DNA from: Acanthosoma haemorrhoidale | Taxonomy: Eukaryota > Arthropoda > Insecta > Hemiptera > Acanthosomatidae | DNA: 64,000 nt | Direction of reading: 5' to 3' | Assembly (NCBI GenBank): GCA_930367205.1 | Contig: OV884011.1 | Span: forward strand, 118,727,866-118,791,865 | Part shown: positions 63,472-64,000 of the stretch, piece after piece | How the letters are laid out: every line of letters starts with the position of its first letter | Position numbering within the stretch: position 1 is the stretch's first letter | Notes under the pieces: model-generated | The model's input: only the letters and a program-made list of their open reading frames with translations | The model's database searches: none | Told to the model about the DNA's origin: nothing | Made by a program: the position numbers and the translations under genes

Positions 63472-64000
63472 CTGAAATACGGACAGCCTGCTGATTGTTT
63501 TAGGCTTTGTTTTCTTTCGGATTTAAATTTAAACCAAGTGGTTATAATGTTTTAATTACCCATCAAGTGATTAGCAAATAGTCCTCGACCTATTGGTCCA
63601 AGGTGCTCTTGGTCTCTAGAACATCTGGCAATCATAAATTATTTGTTTTCACATGTATTTGTCTTTTCCATATGGGCAGTCTAATCTGTTAGTTATACGG
63701 ATTCGTTATATTATTTAGTCTTCATATGTATCAGCTTAAATCGATCCCATTATCTGTCAGTTAAAAGCCTAAAAATAACTCCTTTGTTTAGGAATTGACA
63801 GTAGTGTGAAGTTTGGTTTACACCAGTCAAAGGGTTTGGTTCATTTGTTTAAATAATTCGGTGAGACATACTTCGAGTTTTATTTATACAAAAGGTAGTG
63901 CAACCTGTACAGCTGGCGCCTGTCTCACGGTCGAGGTCTGCACTGTTACGTCAATACATATTAAATCGTTCTGTTTGATTCCTTTACTATTTCAACGGTA

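Noticed and set aside
1..64000. CRISPR arrays, rRNA genes, bacterial-type operons or riboswitches
   Set aside because: None seen; the window is spliced, repeat-rich eukaryotic DNA.

Overview
The window is eukaryotic nuclear DNA, almost certainly from an insect. It is AT-rich and repeat-rich, with spliced genes that have GT-AG introns from tens of bases to several kilobases, and it carries mariner, Tc1, jockey-like and LTR elements. The transposon mix would fit a hemipteran, but that is inference; the sequence shows no marker that fixes the order. There are no operons, CRISPR arrays or rRNA genes, and most open frames longer than 60 codons are chance or transposon-derived.

Layout. (1) 1-27.6 kb, plus strand: 26 exons (78-27394) of the proteasome adaptor/scaffold ECM29. 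Its 5' end lies outside the window and its stop codon and poly(A) signal are inside. Its introns hold a 1.75-kb terminal-inverted-repeat element, a tRNA-like inverted-dimer element, two adjacent Tc1-family elements (one a large palindrome), a jockey-like tail and a small TTAA-flanked MITE. (2) 30.36-36.48 kb, minus strand: a complete six-exon SLC35E1-type nucleotide-sugar/triose-phosphate translocator gene of 333 codons, with a solo LTR and a 5'-truncated non-LTR element in its introns. (3) 42.35-48.43 kb, minus strand: a three-exon gene for an 88-residue, highly charged protein that I do not recognise. Its 5.2-kb second intron holds a decayed transposon gene and other repeats. (4) 48.4-62.3 kb: no confident host gene, but an LTR with a primer-binding site, a truncated jockey-like retrotransposon, two mariner relics and a dispersed repeat family. 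(5) 62.38-63.47 kb, minus strand: two phase-compatible exons that look like the 3' end of another gene running in from beyond the right edge, with a second solo LTR in the intron between them.

ECM29 and SLC35E1 are unrelated housekeeping genes and show no functional link; they converge with their 3' ends about 2.8 kb apart. The notable material is structural: a foldback Tc1 element with arms of about 520 bp, two solo LTRs of one family each with a perfect 5-bp target duplication, and two cases of short direct repeats that bracket a gene's terminal coding exon. I found no convincing new multi-gene system.

Exon boundaries were placed by eye from splice consensus, reading-frame phase and remembered family similarity. 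No alignment or database search was run.
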